Shown here in pieces: positions 8,455 through 18,528 of a stretch of DNA of 64,000 nt (position 1 is the first letter of the stretch; each line of letters begins with the position of its first letter). This DNA is from Glaciecola sp. 33A (GTDB lineage Bacteria; Pseudomonadota; Gammaproteobacteria; Enterobacterales; Alteromonadaceae). The translations under genes and the position numbers were made by a program. The stretch covers positions 20,217 through 84,216 of the forward strand of contig NZ_PJAR01000031.1 of assembly GCF_002836745.1 (NCBI RefSeq). Reading direction: 5' to 3'. The notes below the pieces were generated by a model. That model made no database searches. It had not been told where the DNA came from and saw only the letters and a program-made list of their open reading frames with translations.

Positions 8455-8904
8455 ATGCGCAGCGTGAGTATTTTCGCAGGTTCTGTATATGGTAATGCCC
8501 AACATGTGGCAGAAGAAGCAAAAACGATGTTTGAAAGCAAAGGGATTAAATGTGACGTGTTTACAGATCCCGAAACATCCGATTTCAGCGCAGCGGAGTC
8601 GGTTGTAGTGATAAGTTCTACTACTGGCCAAGGTGATGTTCCTCCAAATTTAGAGTTGTTTCACAGTGATTTACGCGACGAATTTCCGTTAATGAACGGC
8701 AAACCGTTTGCGGTTGCAGCATTAGGCGACAGTAGTTATGGCGAAAGCTTTTGCGGTGGTGGCCGTCAGTTTCAAGAGTTACTACTGGAACTGCAAGGTA
8801 AGCCAGTGGCAGACATGTTAGAAGTGGATGCGATTGAAACACTTGCGGCTGAAGAAGATGTTCTGCCATGGTTAGAAGGGCTTGTTGACGCGTTAACCGC
8901 GTGA
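8455..8904 (+). CDS. yqcA: Flavodoxin (YqcA/MioC type)
   Basis: A 149-residue FMN-binding electron-transfer protein of the cytoplasm. The ATG at 8455 is chosen because AGGAG lies about 10 nt upstream and the flavodoxin fold starts at once; a frame from 8392 adds 21 unrelated residues. Motifs in order are the phosphate-binding loop FAGSVYGNAQHVAEEA, the flavin-side loops SSTTGQGDVPPN and ALGDSSY, and FCGGGRQF. The TDPETSDF stretch and overall length match YqcA better than MioC. It stands alone and is closed by a strong terminator shared with dapD. Family members can support biotin synthesis or radical enzymes; no partner is adjacent here. Confidence 0.85.
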   Translation: MRSVSIFAGSVYGNAQHVAEEAKTMFESKGIKCDVFTDPETSDFSAAESVVVISSTTGQGDVPPNLELFHSDLRDEFPLMNGKPFAVAALGDSSYGESFCGGGRQFQELLLELQGKPVADMLEVDAIETLAAEEDVLPWLEGLVDALTA

Positions 8905-8989
8905 ACGATAGGATATCTACGCGTCTGCATTAGGTAAAAAAAGCGTTGTAATGACGTAATACACTGCTTTTTAAAACCCACAAAGTAAA

Positions 8990-9028
8990 AAATGAGCCTA
9001 ATAACAGCGTTGTTAGGCTCATTTTTTT
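8990..9028. terminator. Bidirectional rho-independent terminator
   Basis: AATGAGCCTAA (8991-9001) pairs perfectly with TTAGGCTCATT (9013-9023). A T run follows on the plus side and an A run (T run on the minus strand) precedes it. It serves the convergent flavodoxin and dapD genes. Confidence 0.92.
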
Positions 9029-9043
9029 GCTCGTGTTTTTTAT

Positions 9044-9868
9044 CTATTCAGCGCCACGTAGGATCTCATTAATGCCAACCTTGGCTTTCGTTTTCGCATC
9101 TACTTTCTTCACGATAATGGCAGCATATAAGCTATGCGTTCCGCATGGGCTCGGCAAGCTACCCGAGACAACGACCGAGCCAGCAGGAACCCGACCATAA
9201 GTCACTGCACCAGTTTCGCGATCGTATATTCTGGTGCTTTGGCTGATATAAACACCCATTGAAATAACACAGCCTTCTTCAACAATGACACCTTCGACGA
9301 TTTCAGAGCGTGCACCAATAAAACAATTGTCTTCAATGATTGTTGGGTTAGCTTGCAATGGTTCTAAAACACCACCGATGCCCACACCACCAGAAAGATG
9401 CACGTTTTTACCAATTTGTGCACACGAACCAACAGTCACCCATGTGTCGACCATAGTGCCTTCATCTACGAATGCGCCAATATTCACATAAGAGGGCATA
9501 ACAACCACATTGCGGCCAATAAATGAACCTGTGCGCACTGCTGCTGGTGGCACAACACGCATGCCTTCCTCGGCAAAACGTGCAGCCGTATAGTCCGTGA
9601 ATTTCAGCGGTACTTTGTCGTAATAATTAGTTTCAGCACCTTCAACAAGTTTGTTATCGTGCAGTTTGAAATAAAGTAAGACCGCTTTCTTTAGCCATTC
9701 ATTGACTTGCCATTCACCGTTTATTTTTTCAGCAACTCTCGCCTTACCAGAGTTCAGTAACTCTACTGCATCAGTCACTGCTGTTCTAATTTCAGCGCTG
9801 GCTGTTTGCGCCGTGAAAGTATCACGAGTGTCAAATGCATTTTCTATAATGGTTTGTAAATTGTTCAT
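9044..9868 (-). CDS. dapD: 2,3,4,5-tetrahydropyridine-2,6-dicarboxylate N-succinyltransferase
   Basis: A 274-residue trimeric acyltransferase that succinylates tetrahydrodipicolinate in the lysine/meso-diaminopimelate pathway, feeding peptidoglycan synthesis. It has an alpha-helical N-terminal domain and a left-handed beta-helix built from hexapeptide repeats (about residues 105-230: [53 protein letters not shown]). The length equals that of the E. coli enzyme. Its ATG overlaps the glnD TGA (ATGA), so the two are translationally coupled. The order map-glnD-dapD is the same as in enterobacteria. Confidence 0.98.
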   Translation of the reverse strand: MNNLQTIIENAFDTRDTFTAQTASAEIRTAVTDAVELLNSGKARVAEKINGEWQVNEWLKKAVLLYFKLHDNKLVEGAETNYYDKVPLKFTDYTAARFAEEGMRVVPPAAVRTGSFIGRNVVVMPSYVNIGAFVDEGTMVDTWVTVGSCAQIGKNVHLSGGVGIGGVLEPLQANPTIIEDNCFIGARSEIVEGVIVEEGCVISMGVYISQSTRIYDRETGAVTYGRVPAGSVVVSGSLPSPCGTHSLYAAIIVKKVDAKTKAKVGINEILRGAE

Positions 9869-12498
9869 ATTGCTAGGTTCGCTTCTGGTTGGTCTAGTTT
9901 TAACGTAATTTGTCTTTTTAGGGTGATTTCTTGGTCTTGCGTTAATGCTTTGCCTTCTTCGTTGGAGACAATAAACACGTCTTCTGCACGCTCACCAATG
10001 GTTGAAATTTTAGCTAGCTTTAATGTCAAATTGAGGTCCACAAATAAGTGGCCTATTTTGGCTAAAAGCCCTGGGGCATCTAAAGCCTCTAGCTCAACTA
10101 ATGTGGTGTATTCAGTAGAAGAATAGAAACGTACTTTTGTTTTAACATCTAACTGTTTCATTTGGCGTGACATTTTTCGTTTATTCGCATGCGAACGACC
10201 AGGCTTCATTAATTGCGAACGAACAGCATCAACTAATTTGTTGATATGAAGCTCAGAGTCAATGCGTTGAGAATCTTGATCAAGAATAATCATGCTGTCA
10301 AACACATTGCCTTGTTCAGTGACCGTAATTTGTGCATCATGGATCGAGCAATTACGGCTGTCTAGTACGGAAGCTATTTGTGCAAACAAAGCAGGACGAT
10401 CACTGCAGTAAATCAGTAATTCAGTACCTGCTTTAGATGTGCTGTTACTTGCACTGACCAATATTTCCTCTGGTGCTAAGGTACCTGCTGTGACAATAGT
10501 TTGGGTATGCCATGCAATTTGAATTGGCTTAAAGCGGATAAAGTAATCTTTACCCATTTGCTGCCAAAATAACATTGCTTGGGCTTCGCTAATGCCTTTT
10601 TCAGCGAGCAAAGCCATTGCATCAGTTTTATGTTGTGCCACCCGTTGTTCGAGAGTCACCTGACATTCCAAACCATTATCGAAGGCCTGCTGGGTCAACA
10701 AATACAGTTCACGCAGTAACGAAGCTTTCCAGTCATTCCACAAGTTATCGTTGGTGGCGCGAATATCCGCTAGCGTTAACGCATACAGTAAATTGAGGTT
10801 TTCATGACTCTTTACGGTTGTTGCAAACTGATTAATAACGTCGGCATCATAAATATCTCGACGCTGCGCAACTACTGACATCAGTAGATGATGCTCCACT
10901 AACCAAGCAATCGTATTTGTATCGGCCTCGGAGATATTATGTAACTCACAAAAATTACGCACATCAACTGCACCTAGCGTTGAGTGGTCTCCTCCTCTTC
11001 CTTTTGCTATATCATGAAAAATAGCAGCGATGAAAAGCAGTTCAGGCTTATCGAAATTTTTGACTATTCGATGGCAACGCGGAAATTTATCTACACTGTG
11101 GTAATAGCTGTAGACATATTTAACCAAGCGATGTGTATGTTCATCAACAGTATAAGCATGGAATAAATCGAATTGCATCATGCCAACAATCTTATCCCAC
11201 TCAGGTAAATACGATTGCAATATGCCGTATTTATACATGATGTCCCAACCTAAGTTGAAAAATTCAGGTTGCTTCATTAAGGCAATAAAGCGATCACGGC
11301 AGTCCTGCCGATCATGGTAGTACTGATGTTGAAAACGGCGACGAGCATTACGCAGTTGGCGAATACAATCTGCGTCTAAGCCTTGCACATTGTCATGTTG
11401 ACTAATGAGACTAAGAAAATCGAGTATATCAACAGGGGAGTGAAATGTTTCAGCTTGTGAGGGCGAAACTAAGCCATCTTTTAAATCAAATTTATGATTA
11501 AGAGGAATGACCGTTTTGACTTTTTGTTCTAATACGTCATCTTTGAAGCGCAGTAACAACATACTGTTTAATTCAGATACGCGACGCACAATTCTGAAAA
11601 AAGCCTTCATCATTCGCTCTACATCTGCTTTGCCATCGCCATAACCTAATAGTTGCGCTACGTCGGTTTGATAGTCAAACAACAGCCGATTTTCGCTGCG
11701 CCCTGAAATGAGGTGCAGCGCGAAACGAATTTTCCACAAATCGGAGCGGCATTCAATTAATTCAGCGTGTTCTATTTCAGTGAAATAACCATGTCCAATT
11801 AACGTTAAACCGTCATATTCTTGAAAGTGCTTTTTTGCAACCCAACCAAGCGATTGAATGTCACGCAAGCACCCCGGGTTTTCTTTTACATTGGGCTCAA
11901 GATTGTACGAGGTGTCGTTGAATTTGTGGTGACGGCGTTGCTGTTCTTCTAATTTTGCTAAAAAGAATTCTTTGCTCGACCACACCTTTGGACTATTCAC
12001 TTTATCAATTAATTGCTGAAAGGTATCTTCACAGCCACACAGGATCCTAGCTTCAACAAGATTGGTGGCAATGGTAATGTCTGATTTTGCTAATTGAATT
12101 GTTTCTTTAACGGTGCGTACAGACTGACCTATTTCTAGTTTCACATCCCATAATAAGGTGATGAACGTTCCCAGGCGTTCTTCAACGCTTGGGTTTATTT
12201 TTTTGTCGCTTAGTATTAATAAATCGATATCAGAATACGGCTGTAATTGCCCGCGTCCATATCCACCAACGGCACACAGTGAAAGTGTAGGTTCCTTGTT
12301 GAGCTCTAATAACTGCCATGCATGACACAAAAGTGCATCTGTAAAGTCGCTACGGGCAACCACAAGGTTGTCCACTAACTCTTTGTTGAACGAGTTAGTG
12401 AGCCATGTATAGTTACTTTTTACTGCGCTTTTAAACGCCGCAATGTCAGTAACGTCTTTGATGCTTTGCAATTGTTGTATTTGGTCTTGAACCGACAA
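9865..12498 (-). CDS. glnD: Bifunctional PII uridylyltransferase/uridylyl-removing enzyme
   Basis: An 877-residue glutamine sensor that uridylylates and deuridylylates PII protein to control nitrogen assimilation. The nucleotidyltransferase domain has [17 protein letters not shown] with metal-binding Asp90/Asp92. A central HD hydrolase domain carries [13 protein letters not shown]. Two C-terminal ACT domains ([14 protein letters not shown] and [13 protein letters not shown]) bind glutamine. The start is TTG at 12498, six bases after AAGGAG. The length is close to that of E. coli GlnD (890). It is coupled to dapD by a 4-nt overlap and lies 77 nt from map. Confidence 0.97.
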   Translation of the reverse strand: MSVQDQIQQLQSIKDVTDIAAFKSAVKSNYTWLTNSFNKELVDNLVVARSDFTDALLCHAWQLLELNKEPTLSLCAVGGYGRGQLQPYSDIDLLILSDKKINPSVEERLGTFITLLWDVKLEIGQSVRTVKETIQLAKSDITIATNLVEARILCGCEDTFQQLIDKVNSPKVWSSKEFFLAKLEEQQRRHHKFNDTSYNLEPNVKENPGCLRDIQSLGWVAKKHFQEYDGLTLIGHGYFTEIEHAELIECRSDLWKIRFALHLISGRSENRLLFDYQTDVAQLLGYGDGKADVERMMKAFFRIVRRVSELNSMLLLRFKDDVLEQKVKTVIPLNHKFDLKDGLVSPSQAETFHSPVDILDFLSLISQHDNVQGLDADCIRQLRNARRRFQHQYYHDRQDCRDRFIALMKQPEFFNLGWDIMYKYGILQSYLPEWDKIVGMMQFDLFHAYTVDEHTHRLVKYVYSYYHSVDKFPRCHRIVKNFDKPELLFIAAIFHDIAKGRGGDHSTLGAVDVRNFCELHNISEADTNTIAWLVEHHLLMSVVAQRRDIYDADVINQFATTVKSHENLNLLYALTLADIRATNDNLWNDWKASLLRELYLLTQQAFDNGLECQVTLEQRVAQHKTDAMALLAEKGISEAQAMLFWQQMGKDYFIRFKPIQIAWHTQTIVTAGTLAPEEILVSASNSTSKAGTELLIYCSDRPALFAQIASVLDSRNCSIHDAQITVTEQGNVFDSMIILDQDSQRIDSELHINKLVDAVRSQLMKPGRSHANKRKMSRQMKQLDVKTKVRFYSSTEYTTLVELEALDAPGLLAKIGHLFVDLNLTLKLAKISTIGERAEDVFIVSNEEGKALTQDQEITLKRQITLKLDQPEANLAI

Positions 12499-12575
12499 AG
12501 TAACTCCTTGGCCATAAAAGGACCCTAATTAGATTGAGAACTGCCGCTACGGCCAATACTGTTGTTTGCTCCTAA

Positions 12576-13367
12576 TTAGTGATTGATTATCCTATCAATA
12601 TCTTCTTCATCACGTAATGTTAGAATCTCAACGCCGTTTTCAGTGACCAGTAACGTGTGTTCCCACTGTGCACTTAAACTGCGGTCTTTGGTGACCACTG
12701 TCCAGTTGTCGGGCAAAATTTTGGAGTAGCGTTTACCGGCATTAACCATTGGCTCGATAGTGAAGCACATACCTGCTTCTATTAAGTCACCAGTGCCTGG
12801 TTTGCCATAGTGAACAATTTGTGGGTCTTCATGAAAAACAGCACCGATACCATGACCACAATATTCTCTCACAATTGAATAATTATGTGCCTCAGCATGT
12901 TGCTGACAAGCGTGACCAATGTCACCAAGACGCATGCCGGGTTTCACAATTTTGATGGCGTTATATAGACATTCCTGAGTCACTTTAATTAAGCGTTCTG
13001 CCAGAATTGAAGGCTTGCCAACAACAAACATTTTTGAGGTGTCACCGTGATAACCGTCTTTAATAATGGTCACGTCGATATTGACAATATCGCCATCTTT
13101 TAGTTTTTTGTCACTTGGAATGCCATGGCAAATAACGTGATTAACGGACGTGCAAACTGATTTCGGAAAGGGAGGGTTACCGTAATTTAAGGGTGCTGGA
13201 ATTGAGTCTTGCACATTAACGATATAATCATGGCAACGTTTATCCAGCTCATCTGTGGTGACCCCTTTTATTACATGCTCTCCAATCATGTTCAGCACTT
13301 CTGACGCTAGTTTGCCTGCAATGCGCATCTTGTCTATTTCTTGTGGTGTTTTTATTGTTCCAACCAA
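12576..13367 (-). CDS. map: Methionine aminopeptidase, type I
   Basis: A 263-residue metallo-aminopeptidase that removes the initiator Met. Metal ligands lie in NIDVTIIKDGYHGDTS (two Asp), GHGIGAVFHEDP (His), FTIEPMVN (Glu) and QWEHTLLVTENGVE (Glu). The start is TTG at 13367 with AGAGG about 8 nt upstream; it gives the short tail before IKTPQEIDKMR seen in other type I enzymes. It opens the map-glnD-dapD cluster. In many gammaproteobacteria map directly faces rpsB; here an Old Yellow Enzyme gene and a repeat array intervene. Confidence 0.97.
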   Translation of the reverse strand: MVGTIKTPQEIDKMRIAGKLASEVLNMIGEHVIKGVTTDELDKRCHDYIVNVQDSIPAPLNYGNPPFPKSVCTSVNHVICHGIPSDKKLKDGDIVNIDVTIIKDGYHGDTSKMFVVGKPSILAERLIKVTQECLYNAIKIVKPGMRLGDIGHACQQHAEAHNYSIVREYCGHGIGAVFHEDPQIVHYGKPGTGDLIEAGMCFTIEPMVNAGKRYSKILPDNWTVVTKDRSLSAQWEHTLLVTENGVEILTLRDEEDIDRIINH

Positions 13368-13895
13368 GGTCGACCTCTTCGAATTTATTGAGCTAAATTT
13401 GATTTACTGTTTACTAATCGCACTAACATTATCACTTATTAATCATCGCGTAAGCGTTATTGTAGTTCCTTTATGCCCTGCATTGTGTTTGTGGTTTGCA
13501 TTTTTTGTCTTTATAGCGTGCTGCTTAATCGAGTGCGCTGCTTAATCGAGTGTGCTGCTTAATCGAGTGTGCTGCTTAATCGAGTGTGCTGCTTAATCGA
13601 GTGCGCTGCTTAATCGAGTGCGCTGCCTAATCGAGTGTGCGGCTTAATGTGCTGAACGTCTATAATAAGTATCATTTCTTCCACTCGCCGGTGAGTATAC
13701 CAATTTAGTATCCGCTTAACTACGTTGACTTTGAATATCAAATATTTTTTTTACGTTTTTTTATATTGCAGTTTACGTGCAGTCTGTGGCACGGATACAA
13801 ACGCGGATTAAATTGAAGGCTTGGTTTGATTGAAATTGGGGCGTTGGCCAACGTTTGGTTAACGTTTTGGTTGCCATCGCCCCTTTCGTTTTTAC
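13368..13895. other. Intergenic region carrying the map promoter side and a tandem array
   Basis: 528 bases between map and the next gene. The first 150 bases should hold the map promoter. A 17-bp tandem array follows (listed separately). The last 250 bases are AT-rich and show GGGGCG near 13838 and CGCCCC near 13878 flanking the 3' side of the reductase gene, a loose inverted pair that might help termination. A 96-codon frame on the plus strand through this stretch is an artefact of the repeats. Confidence 0.45.
13520..13648. repeat. 17-bp tandem repeat array (7 units plus a decayed one)
   Basis: Units of GCTGCTTAATCGAGTGY begin at 13520, 13537, 13554, 13571, 13588, 13605 and 13622. They are nearly identical (C/T at the last base, one CTT to CCT change), and an eroded eighth unit runs to about 13648. 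Near-identity means recent expansion. The array is 150-280 bp upstream of the map start. 17 bp is not a helical multiple, so the units do not sit on one DNA face. Confidence 0.95.
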
Positions 13896-14999
13896 TTAAC
13901 TTGGGGAGTAATTTGTATAGTCACTGTAACCTTCTGCAGCGCCGCCATACCAGTGGGTTACGTCGGCGTAAGATGTCAGTGGCCAGTCGTTTTTGTAGCG
14001 CTCGGGCAAGTCTGGGTTGGTTATATAAGGACGCCCAAATGCAATCATATCTGCTCGGTTGTTGGCGATAGCGTCGTTAGCTGCTGCATAGTCGTAACCG
14101 CAGTTACCAACAATGATATTGTCGAATAACGGCCTAACGTCGGCCAGTGTCATTGGTTCGCCGCGTTCATGGAAACCGAAAGCTAGGCCGTCCATTACGT
14201 GCAAATATCCAATTCCCTGTTGATTCAAATATTTGATGGCCGTTATATATAGTTCGTTATAGTCGTCGCATCCCATTGCATTGAAAACCCCATTTGGAGA
14301 TAGACGAACGCCAATAGCATTGCTTGGATAAACTTCTTGCACCGCCGTGATAACTTCTCTCAAGAAGCGCATTCTGTTTTCAATGCTGCCACCATATTCG
14401 TCTTCTCTTTGGTTGCTCACGCCATCTAAAAATTGGTTTATTAAATAACCATTGGCGGCATGTACTTCAACGCCATCAAAGCCGGCTGCTTTTGCATTGA
14501 GTGCGGCTTGTTTAAAATCGTTAACGGTATTGGCAATGTCTTCTTTGGTCATTGCTTTTGGCGTTTCATAGTCCTTTTTACCGTTTTGAGTGTGAATTTG
14601 ATCGTTTGGTATTTTTATTGCTGATGCACTTAATGGCAACTCACCGTCGTGGAAGTCACTGTGTGAAGAACGCCCGCAATGCCATAGCTGGAGGACCATT
14701 TTACTGTTTTTTGCATGCACTCTTTCAACTATCGACTTCCAGCCAGCGATCATTTCATCGGTGTAAATGCCTGGCGAGTCTATCCAGCCTATGCCTTGCT
14801 TTGAAATAATCGTGGCTTCTGCAATGACAAGGCCAGCCGTTGCCCGTTGTTCGTAATAATCGCCCATAATTTGATTAGGGACCCGAGACCCAGTGGCGCG
14901 CCCTCGCGTCAGCGGTGCCAATACGAATCTATTTTTTAATTCTTCACCAAAAAGTGATACTGGTGAATGCATTGTAATGTTGGACATATATTTTTCCAT
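13896..14999 (-). CDS. Old Yellow Enzyme family NAD(P)H:flavin oxidoreductase (alkene reductase)
   Basis: A 367-residue FMN-dependent TIM-barrel ene-reductase of the NemA/OYE class. It shows NRFVLAPLTRGRA near the N-terminus, GLVIAEATIISKQGIGW, QLWHCGRSSH, the substrate-binding VEVHAANGYLINQFL (His and Asn of the HxxN motif) and the DEYGGSIENRMRF signature. These enzymes reduce activated C=C bonds of enones, maleimides or nitro compounds in the cytosol. Two starts are possible: ATG at 14999, or ATG at 14987 with GGAAA about 6 nt before it; the second gives the more usual length before SPVSLF. It stands between map and rpsB, which are usually neighbours, so it was probably inserted there. Confidence 0.93.
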   Translation of the reverse strand: MEKYMSNITMHSPVSLFGEELKNRFVLAPLTRGRATGSRVPNQIMGDYYEQRATAGLVIAEATIISKQGIGWIDSPGIYTDEMIAGWKSIVERVHAKNSKMVLQLWHCGRSSHSDFHDGELPLSASAIKIPNDQIHTQNGKKDYETPKAMTKEDIANTVNDFKQAALNAKAAGFDGVEVHAANGYLINQFLDGVSNQREDEYGGSIENRMRFLREVITAVQEVYPSNAIGVRLSPNGVFNAMGCDDYNELYITAIKYLNQQGIGYLHVMDGLAFGFHERGEPMTLADVRPLFDNIIVGNCGYDYAAANDAIANNRADMIAFGRPYITNPDLPERYKNDWPLTSYADVTHWYGGAAEGYSDYTNYSPS

Positions 15000-15161
15000 T
15001 GTGAACAGGCATCATATATGACGATGAAAATTATGAATTCAAGTGTATTAAACCCCTGTTTTTTGTTGATCCCAGCGGTCTAAAATGGTATAAAGCGCGC
15101 GCTGTTTGGGAATATTGCAAAACTTCTCAACATTAAACAGTACAATTTAACTAAAAACACA

Positions 15162-15236
15162 CATATACCGACACTGATCTCGGGGTGTCTAACACGTTGT
15201 TATTACAACGTTTTGGATCGAGAGCAGGGGTATATG
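15162..15236 (+). promoter_or_regulatory. rpsB mRNA leader, probable S2 autoregulatory element
   Basis: Three helices can be drawn just upstream of rpsB. P1 is CATATACC (15162-15169) with GGTATATG (15229-15236). P2 is GACAC (15170-15174) with GTGTC (15185-15189). P3 is ACGTTGT (15194-15200) with ACAACGT (15205-15211). P1 encloses P2 and P3, giving a three-way junction that ends about 20 nt before the rpsB AGGA. Autoregulation of rpsB-tsf by S2 through its 5' leader is known in gammaproteobacteria; that this fold does the same job is inference. Confidence 0.65.
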
Positions 15237-15267
15237 GAGGCCTAACCCCTAAATAGGAAAATATAAA

Positions 15268-16002
15268 ATGGCAAACGTATCAATGCGTGACATGCTACAA
15301 GCCGGCGTTCACTTCGGTCACCAAACTCGTTATTGGAATCCAAAAATGGCTCAGTACATTTTTGGCGCTCGTAACCGAGTTCATATCATCAACTTAGAAA
15401 AGACAGTTCCTTTATTCAATGAAGCGCTAAGCTATCTTTCTGGTGTTTCTCACAAGAAAGGTAAAATTTTATTTGTTGGTACCAAGCGTGCAGCAAGTAT
15501 AGCGGTCAGAGAAGCAGCTGAAAAATGTGATCAATTCTACGTAAACAAGCGTTGGTTGGGTGGTATGTTGACTAACTGGAAAACAGTTCGTCAATCAATC
15601 AAGCGTCTTAAAGATTTAGAAGTACAGTCTGCTGACGGTACGTTCGAGAAACTAACTAAGAAAGAAGTGTTAATGCTTCAGCGCGAAATGACTAAACTAG
15701 AAGGTAGTTTAGGTGGTATCAAGAACATGGGTGGTCTTCCAGACGTCATCTTTGTTATCGATGCCGACCATGAGCACATTGCAGTAACAGAAGCTCGCAA
15801 CCTTGGTATTCCAGTTGTGGGTGTAGTAGATACTAACTCTAATCCAGATGGCGTTGATTACGTTATCCCTGGTAACGACGATGCTATCCGCGCGGTTAAT
15901 CTTTACACTAGTGCTGCTGCTGATGCGATCAACGAAGGTCGTAATCAAGACATAATTGTTGCAACTTCTGAAAAAGATGATTTCGTAGAAGCCGCAGAGT
16001 AA
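15268..16002 (+). CDS. rpsB: 30S ribosomal protein S2
   Basis: A 244-residue ribosomal protein S2. It has the diagnostic N-terminus [24 protein letters not shown], and [19 protein letters not shown] and [33 protein letters not shown] in the core. S2 joins the head of the small subunit late and is needed for S1 binding. It is followed by tsf behind an attenuator-like hairpin, the standard rpsB-tsf operon, and is preceded by a structured leader. Confidence 0.99.
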   Translation: MANVSMRDMLQAGVHFGHQTRYWNPKMAQYIFGARNRVHIINLEKTVPLFNEALSYLSGVSHKKGKILFVGTKRAASIAVREAAEKCDQFYVNKRWLGGMLTNWKTVRQSIKRLKDLEVQSADGTFEKLTKKEVLMLQREMTKLEGSLGGIKNMGGLPDVIFVIDADHEHIAVTEARNLGIPVVGVVDTNSNPDGVDYVIPGNDDAIRAVNLYTSAAADAINEGRNQDIIVATSEKDDFVEAAE

Positions 16003-16021
16003 GCTATACAAGTAGATTATC

Positions 16022-16047
16022 AAAGGGGGCTAATGCCCCCTTTTCTA
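16022..16047 (+). terminator. Attenuator/terminator between rpsB and tsf
   Basis: AAAGGGGGC (16022-16030) pairs with GCCCCCTTT (16035-16043) over a TAAT loop, followed by a short T stretch. A partial terminator here would lower tsf relative to rpsB expression, as in other rpsB-tsf operons. Confidence 0.85.
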
Positions 16048-16073
16048 AATATCCATATTTTGAGGACAAGAAA

Positions 16074-16946
16074 ATGGCAGTGACAGCAGCACTGGTTAAA
16101 GAAATACGCGAGCGCACTGGCGCTGGCATGCTAGATTGTAAGAACGCATTAGTTGAAACTGATGGTGATATCGAGCTAGCAATTGAAAATATGCGCAAAT
16201 CTGGTCAAGCAAAAGCGGCTAAGAAAGCAGGTCGTATTGCAGCAGAAGGCGTTATATTAACTAACATCTCTAGTGGCAAAGCGACTATGATGGAAGTCAA
16301 CTGTGAAACTGATTTCGTTGCCCGCGACGAAGGTTTCCTCGCTTTTGGTAATAAATTGATTGACGTTGCTGCGGCACAAGGCATCAATGATATAGACACG
16401 TTACTTGCAGCTGAGCTCGACGGTTCAACTGTCGCTACAGTGCGTGACACATTGGTTACCAAAATTGGTGAAAACATCAGCCCACGTCGCGTTATAAATG
16501 TTGAAGGTTCAACATTAGGTGCATACGTCCATGGCGGTCGTATTGGTGTTATCGTAATTTTGGAAGGTGGCGACGAAGAGCTAGCAAAAGATATTGCTAT
16601 GCACGTTGCAGCTGCTAGCCCGCAATTCGTTAAGCCTTCTGATGTTCCAGAAGCTGTTATTGCAAAAGAGAAAGAGATTCAAATCGACATCGCTATTCAA
16701 TCTGGTAAGCCAGCTGATATCGCCGAGAAAATGGTTTCTGGCCGCATGAAGAAATTCACTGGCGAAGTCAGCCTAACTGGTCAGCCATTCATTAAAGATC
16801 CAGCACAAAGTGTTGGTGACCTTTTGAAATCTAAAGGCGCAGATGTTGTAAACTTTATTCGCTTTGAAGTGGGTGAGGGTATAGAGAAGAAATCTGAAGA
16901 TTTTGCTGCAGAAGTTGCTGCACAATTGGAAGCAGCTAAGAAATAA
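16074..16946 (+). CDS. tsf: Translation elongation factor Ts
   Basis: A 290-residue guanine-nucleotide exchange factor for EF-Tu. The N-terminal UBA-like domain carries [19 protein letters not shown], followed by the EF-Tu-contacting [11 protein letters not shown] motif and two core subdomains ([25 protein letters not shown]). The length is close to E. coli EF-Ts (283). It is transcribed with rpsB and closed by a terminator. Confidence 0.99.
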   Translation: MAVTAALVKEIRERTGAGMLDCKNALVETDGDIELAIENMRKSGQAKAAKKAGRIAAEGVILTNISSGKATMMEVNCETDFVARDEGFLAFGNKLIDVAAAQGINDIDTLLAAELDGSTVATVRDTLVTKIGENISPRRVINVEGSTLGAYVHGGRIGVIVILEGGDEELAKDIAMHVAAASPQFVKPSDVPEAVIAKEKEIQIDIAIQSGKPADIAEKMVSGRMKKFTGEVSLTGQPFIKDPAQSVGDLLKSKGADVVNFIRFEVGEGIEKKSEDFAAEVAAQLEAAKK

Positions 16947-16991
16947 GTGCTTCTATTGCTTTTGTAATCACCGATTCTCGGATAAAATATG

Positions 16992-17017
16992 AAGCACCTC
17001 AATAGAGGTGCTTTTTT
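16992..17017 (+). terminator. Terminator after tsf
   Basis: AAGCACCTC (16992-17000) pairs with GAGGTGCTT (17005-17013) across a four-base loop and runs into T6. This is a strong rho-independent terminator closing rpsB-tsf. Confidence 0.93.
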
Positions 17018-17101
17018 ATAGATGGTAAACGTGTTTACTACCAAGCACCGCATGGATGGGCTCGCGGCGACTTTTACTTACACCAAGGCTGCGGGCTGAC
17101 A

Positions 17102-17161
17102 GTCATATTTTAGCGCTGTATGATTAATACAATGGCTATCGGCTTACCGTCATATTTTAGC
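17102..17161. repeat. Pair of 13-bp direct repeats upstream of pyrH
   Basis: GTCATATTTTAGC occurs at 17102-17114 and again at 17149-17161, start to start 47 bp, in the promoter region of the pyrH operon. It may be a duplicated regulator site or promoter element; no regulator can be named. Confidence 0.5.
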
Positions 17162-17213
17162 TCTCTTTAAATGAGCATAAAAAAATAGACAAAACCACTG
17201 CAAAGGACACACA

Positions 17214-17951
17214 ATGACAACCATACCAAAAGCTGCTTACAGACGCATTTTGCTAAAATTGAGCGGTGAAGCTCTAATGGGCGATGAAAACTTTGGAATT
17301 GACGCCAAAGTGTTGGACCGCATGGCGCTTGAAATAAAAGAAATAGTGGAGCTGGGCGTAGAAGTCGGTCTAGTTATCGGTGGTGGTAACTTATTCCGCG
17401 GCGAAGGGTTGGCCAAGGCCGGTATGCATCGTGTTGTTGGCGACCACATGGGCATGCTAGCAACCGTCATGAACGGTTTGGCAATGCGCGATGCACTACA
17501 CCGAGCTTTCGTGAATGCGCGCCTAATGTCAGCTATCCCGTTAAATGGTGTTTGTGACCCCTATAACTGGGCAGACGCTATTAGTTTTCTAAAATCAGGT
17601 AGAGTTGTGATATTCTCTGCTGGTACAGGTAACCCATTCTTCACAACAGACTCTGCTGCATGTTTACGCGGTATCGAAATTGAAGCCGAAGCCGTGCTGA
17701 AAGCAACCAAAGTTGATGGTGTTTACAGTGCTGACCCTGTGAAAAATCCAGATGCCGTTTTATTAAAACGCATCAGTTACCAAGAAGTACTAGAAAAAGA
17801 ACTAAAAGTAATGGACCTATCAGCCTTTACGTTGGCTCGCGACCACAACATACCAATTAGAGTTTTCAATATGAATAAACCAGGTTGTTTGAAGCGGATC
17901 GTATTAGGTGACGACGAAGGCACCACTATCTGTCATCCGGAAAAAGTATAA
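17214..17951 (+). CDS. pyrH: Uridylate (UMP) kinase
   Basis: A 245-residue hexameric bacterial UMP kinase of the amino-acid-kinase fold, making UDP. Motifs are [13 protein letters not shown] at the N-terminus, [25 protein letters not shown] [17 protein letters not shown], and [11 protein letters not shown]. The ATG at 17214 lies 7 nt after AAGGA. It starts a run of genes (frr, uppS, cdsA, dxr, rseP, bamA) with short or negative spacing. Confidence 0.99.
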   Translation: MTTIPKAAYRRILLKLSGEALMGDENFGIDAKVLDRMALEIKEIVELGVEVGLVIGGGNLFRGEGLAKAGMHRVVGDHMGMLATVMNGLAMRDALHRAFVNARLMSAIPLNGVCDPYNWADAISFLKSGRVVIFSAGTGNPFFTTDSAACLRGIEIEAEAVLKATKVDGVYSADPVKNPDAVLLKRISYQEVLEKELKVMDLSAFTLARDHNIPIRVFNMNKPGCLKRIVLGDDEGTTICHPEKV

Positions 17952-17966
17952 AATAAGGATTTTGTT

Positions 17967-18524
17967 GTGATTGATGAAATTGAAATAGATGCTCAGCAGC
18001 GCATGGAAAAAAGTATTGTTGCGTTAAAAAGCCAGTTAAGCAAGATCAGAACGGGTCGTGCTCATCCAAGTTTGCTAGATAGCATTATGGTGCCGTACTA
18101 CGGGTCTAACACACCGCTAAAACAAGTGGCTAACGTAGTTGCAGAGGACAATCGCACGCTTGCGTTGTCGGTTTTCGATAAAAGCATTATTCAAGCTGTC
18201 GAAAAAGCGATTATGCAGTCAAACTTGGGTTTGAATCCGATGAGTGCAGGCACGACAATACGCATTCCAATGCCAGCACTGACTGAAGAGCGCCGCAAAG
18301 ACTTAATCAAAGTCGTGCGTCATGAAGCGGAGCAGGGCAGAGTTGCTGTGCGTAATATTCGCCGAGAAGCAAACAGCGATATTAAAGAATTACTTAAAGA
18401 AAAAGAAGCCAGTGAAGATCAAAGTCGTGCTGGTGAAGAGAACATCCAAACGTTGACCAACGAATTTATCAAGAACATTGATAATATTCTCGCTGACAAA
18501 GAAAAAGAATTGATGGAAGTGTAG
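17967..18524 (+). CDS. frr: Ribosome recycling factor
   Basis: A 185-residue protein that splits post-termination ribosomes with EF-G. It shows the family pattern [20 protein letters not shown], an [25 protein letters not shown] core and the C-terminal helices of the tRNA-like three-helix bundle. The length is exactly typical. It starts with GTG at 17967 after AAGGAT, 15 nt behind pyrH. Confidence 0.99.
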   Translation: MIDEIEIDAQQRMEKSIVALKSQLSKIRTGRAHPSLLDSIMVPYYGSNTPLKQVANVVAEDNRTLALSVFDKSIIQAVEKAIMQSNLGLNPMSAGTTIRIPMPALTEERRKDLIKVVRHEAEQGRVAVRNIRREANSDIKELLKEKEASEDQSRAGEENIQTLTNEFIKNIDNILADKEKELMEV

Positions 18525-18528
18525 ACCC

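Noticed and set aside
13255..13545. 96-codon plus-strand frame upstream of and opposite map
   Set aside because: It is antisense to the map start and ends in the 17-bp repeats; hydrophobic composition comes from AT-rich sequence.
13520..13648. Tandem array considered as a CRISPR
   Set aside because: Units are 17 bp and directly adjacent with no spacers, and there are no cas genes.
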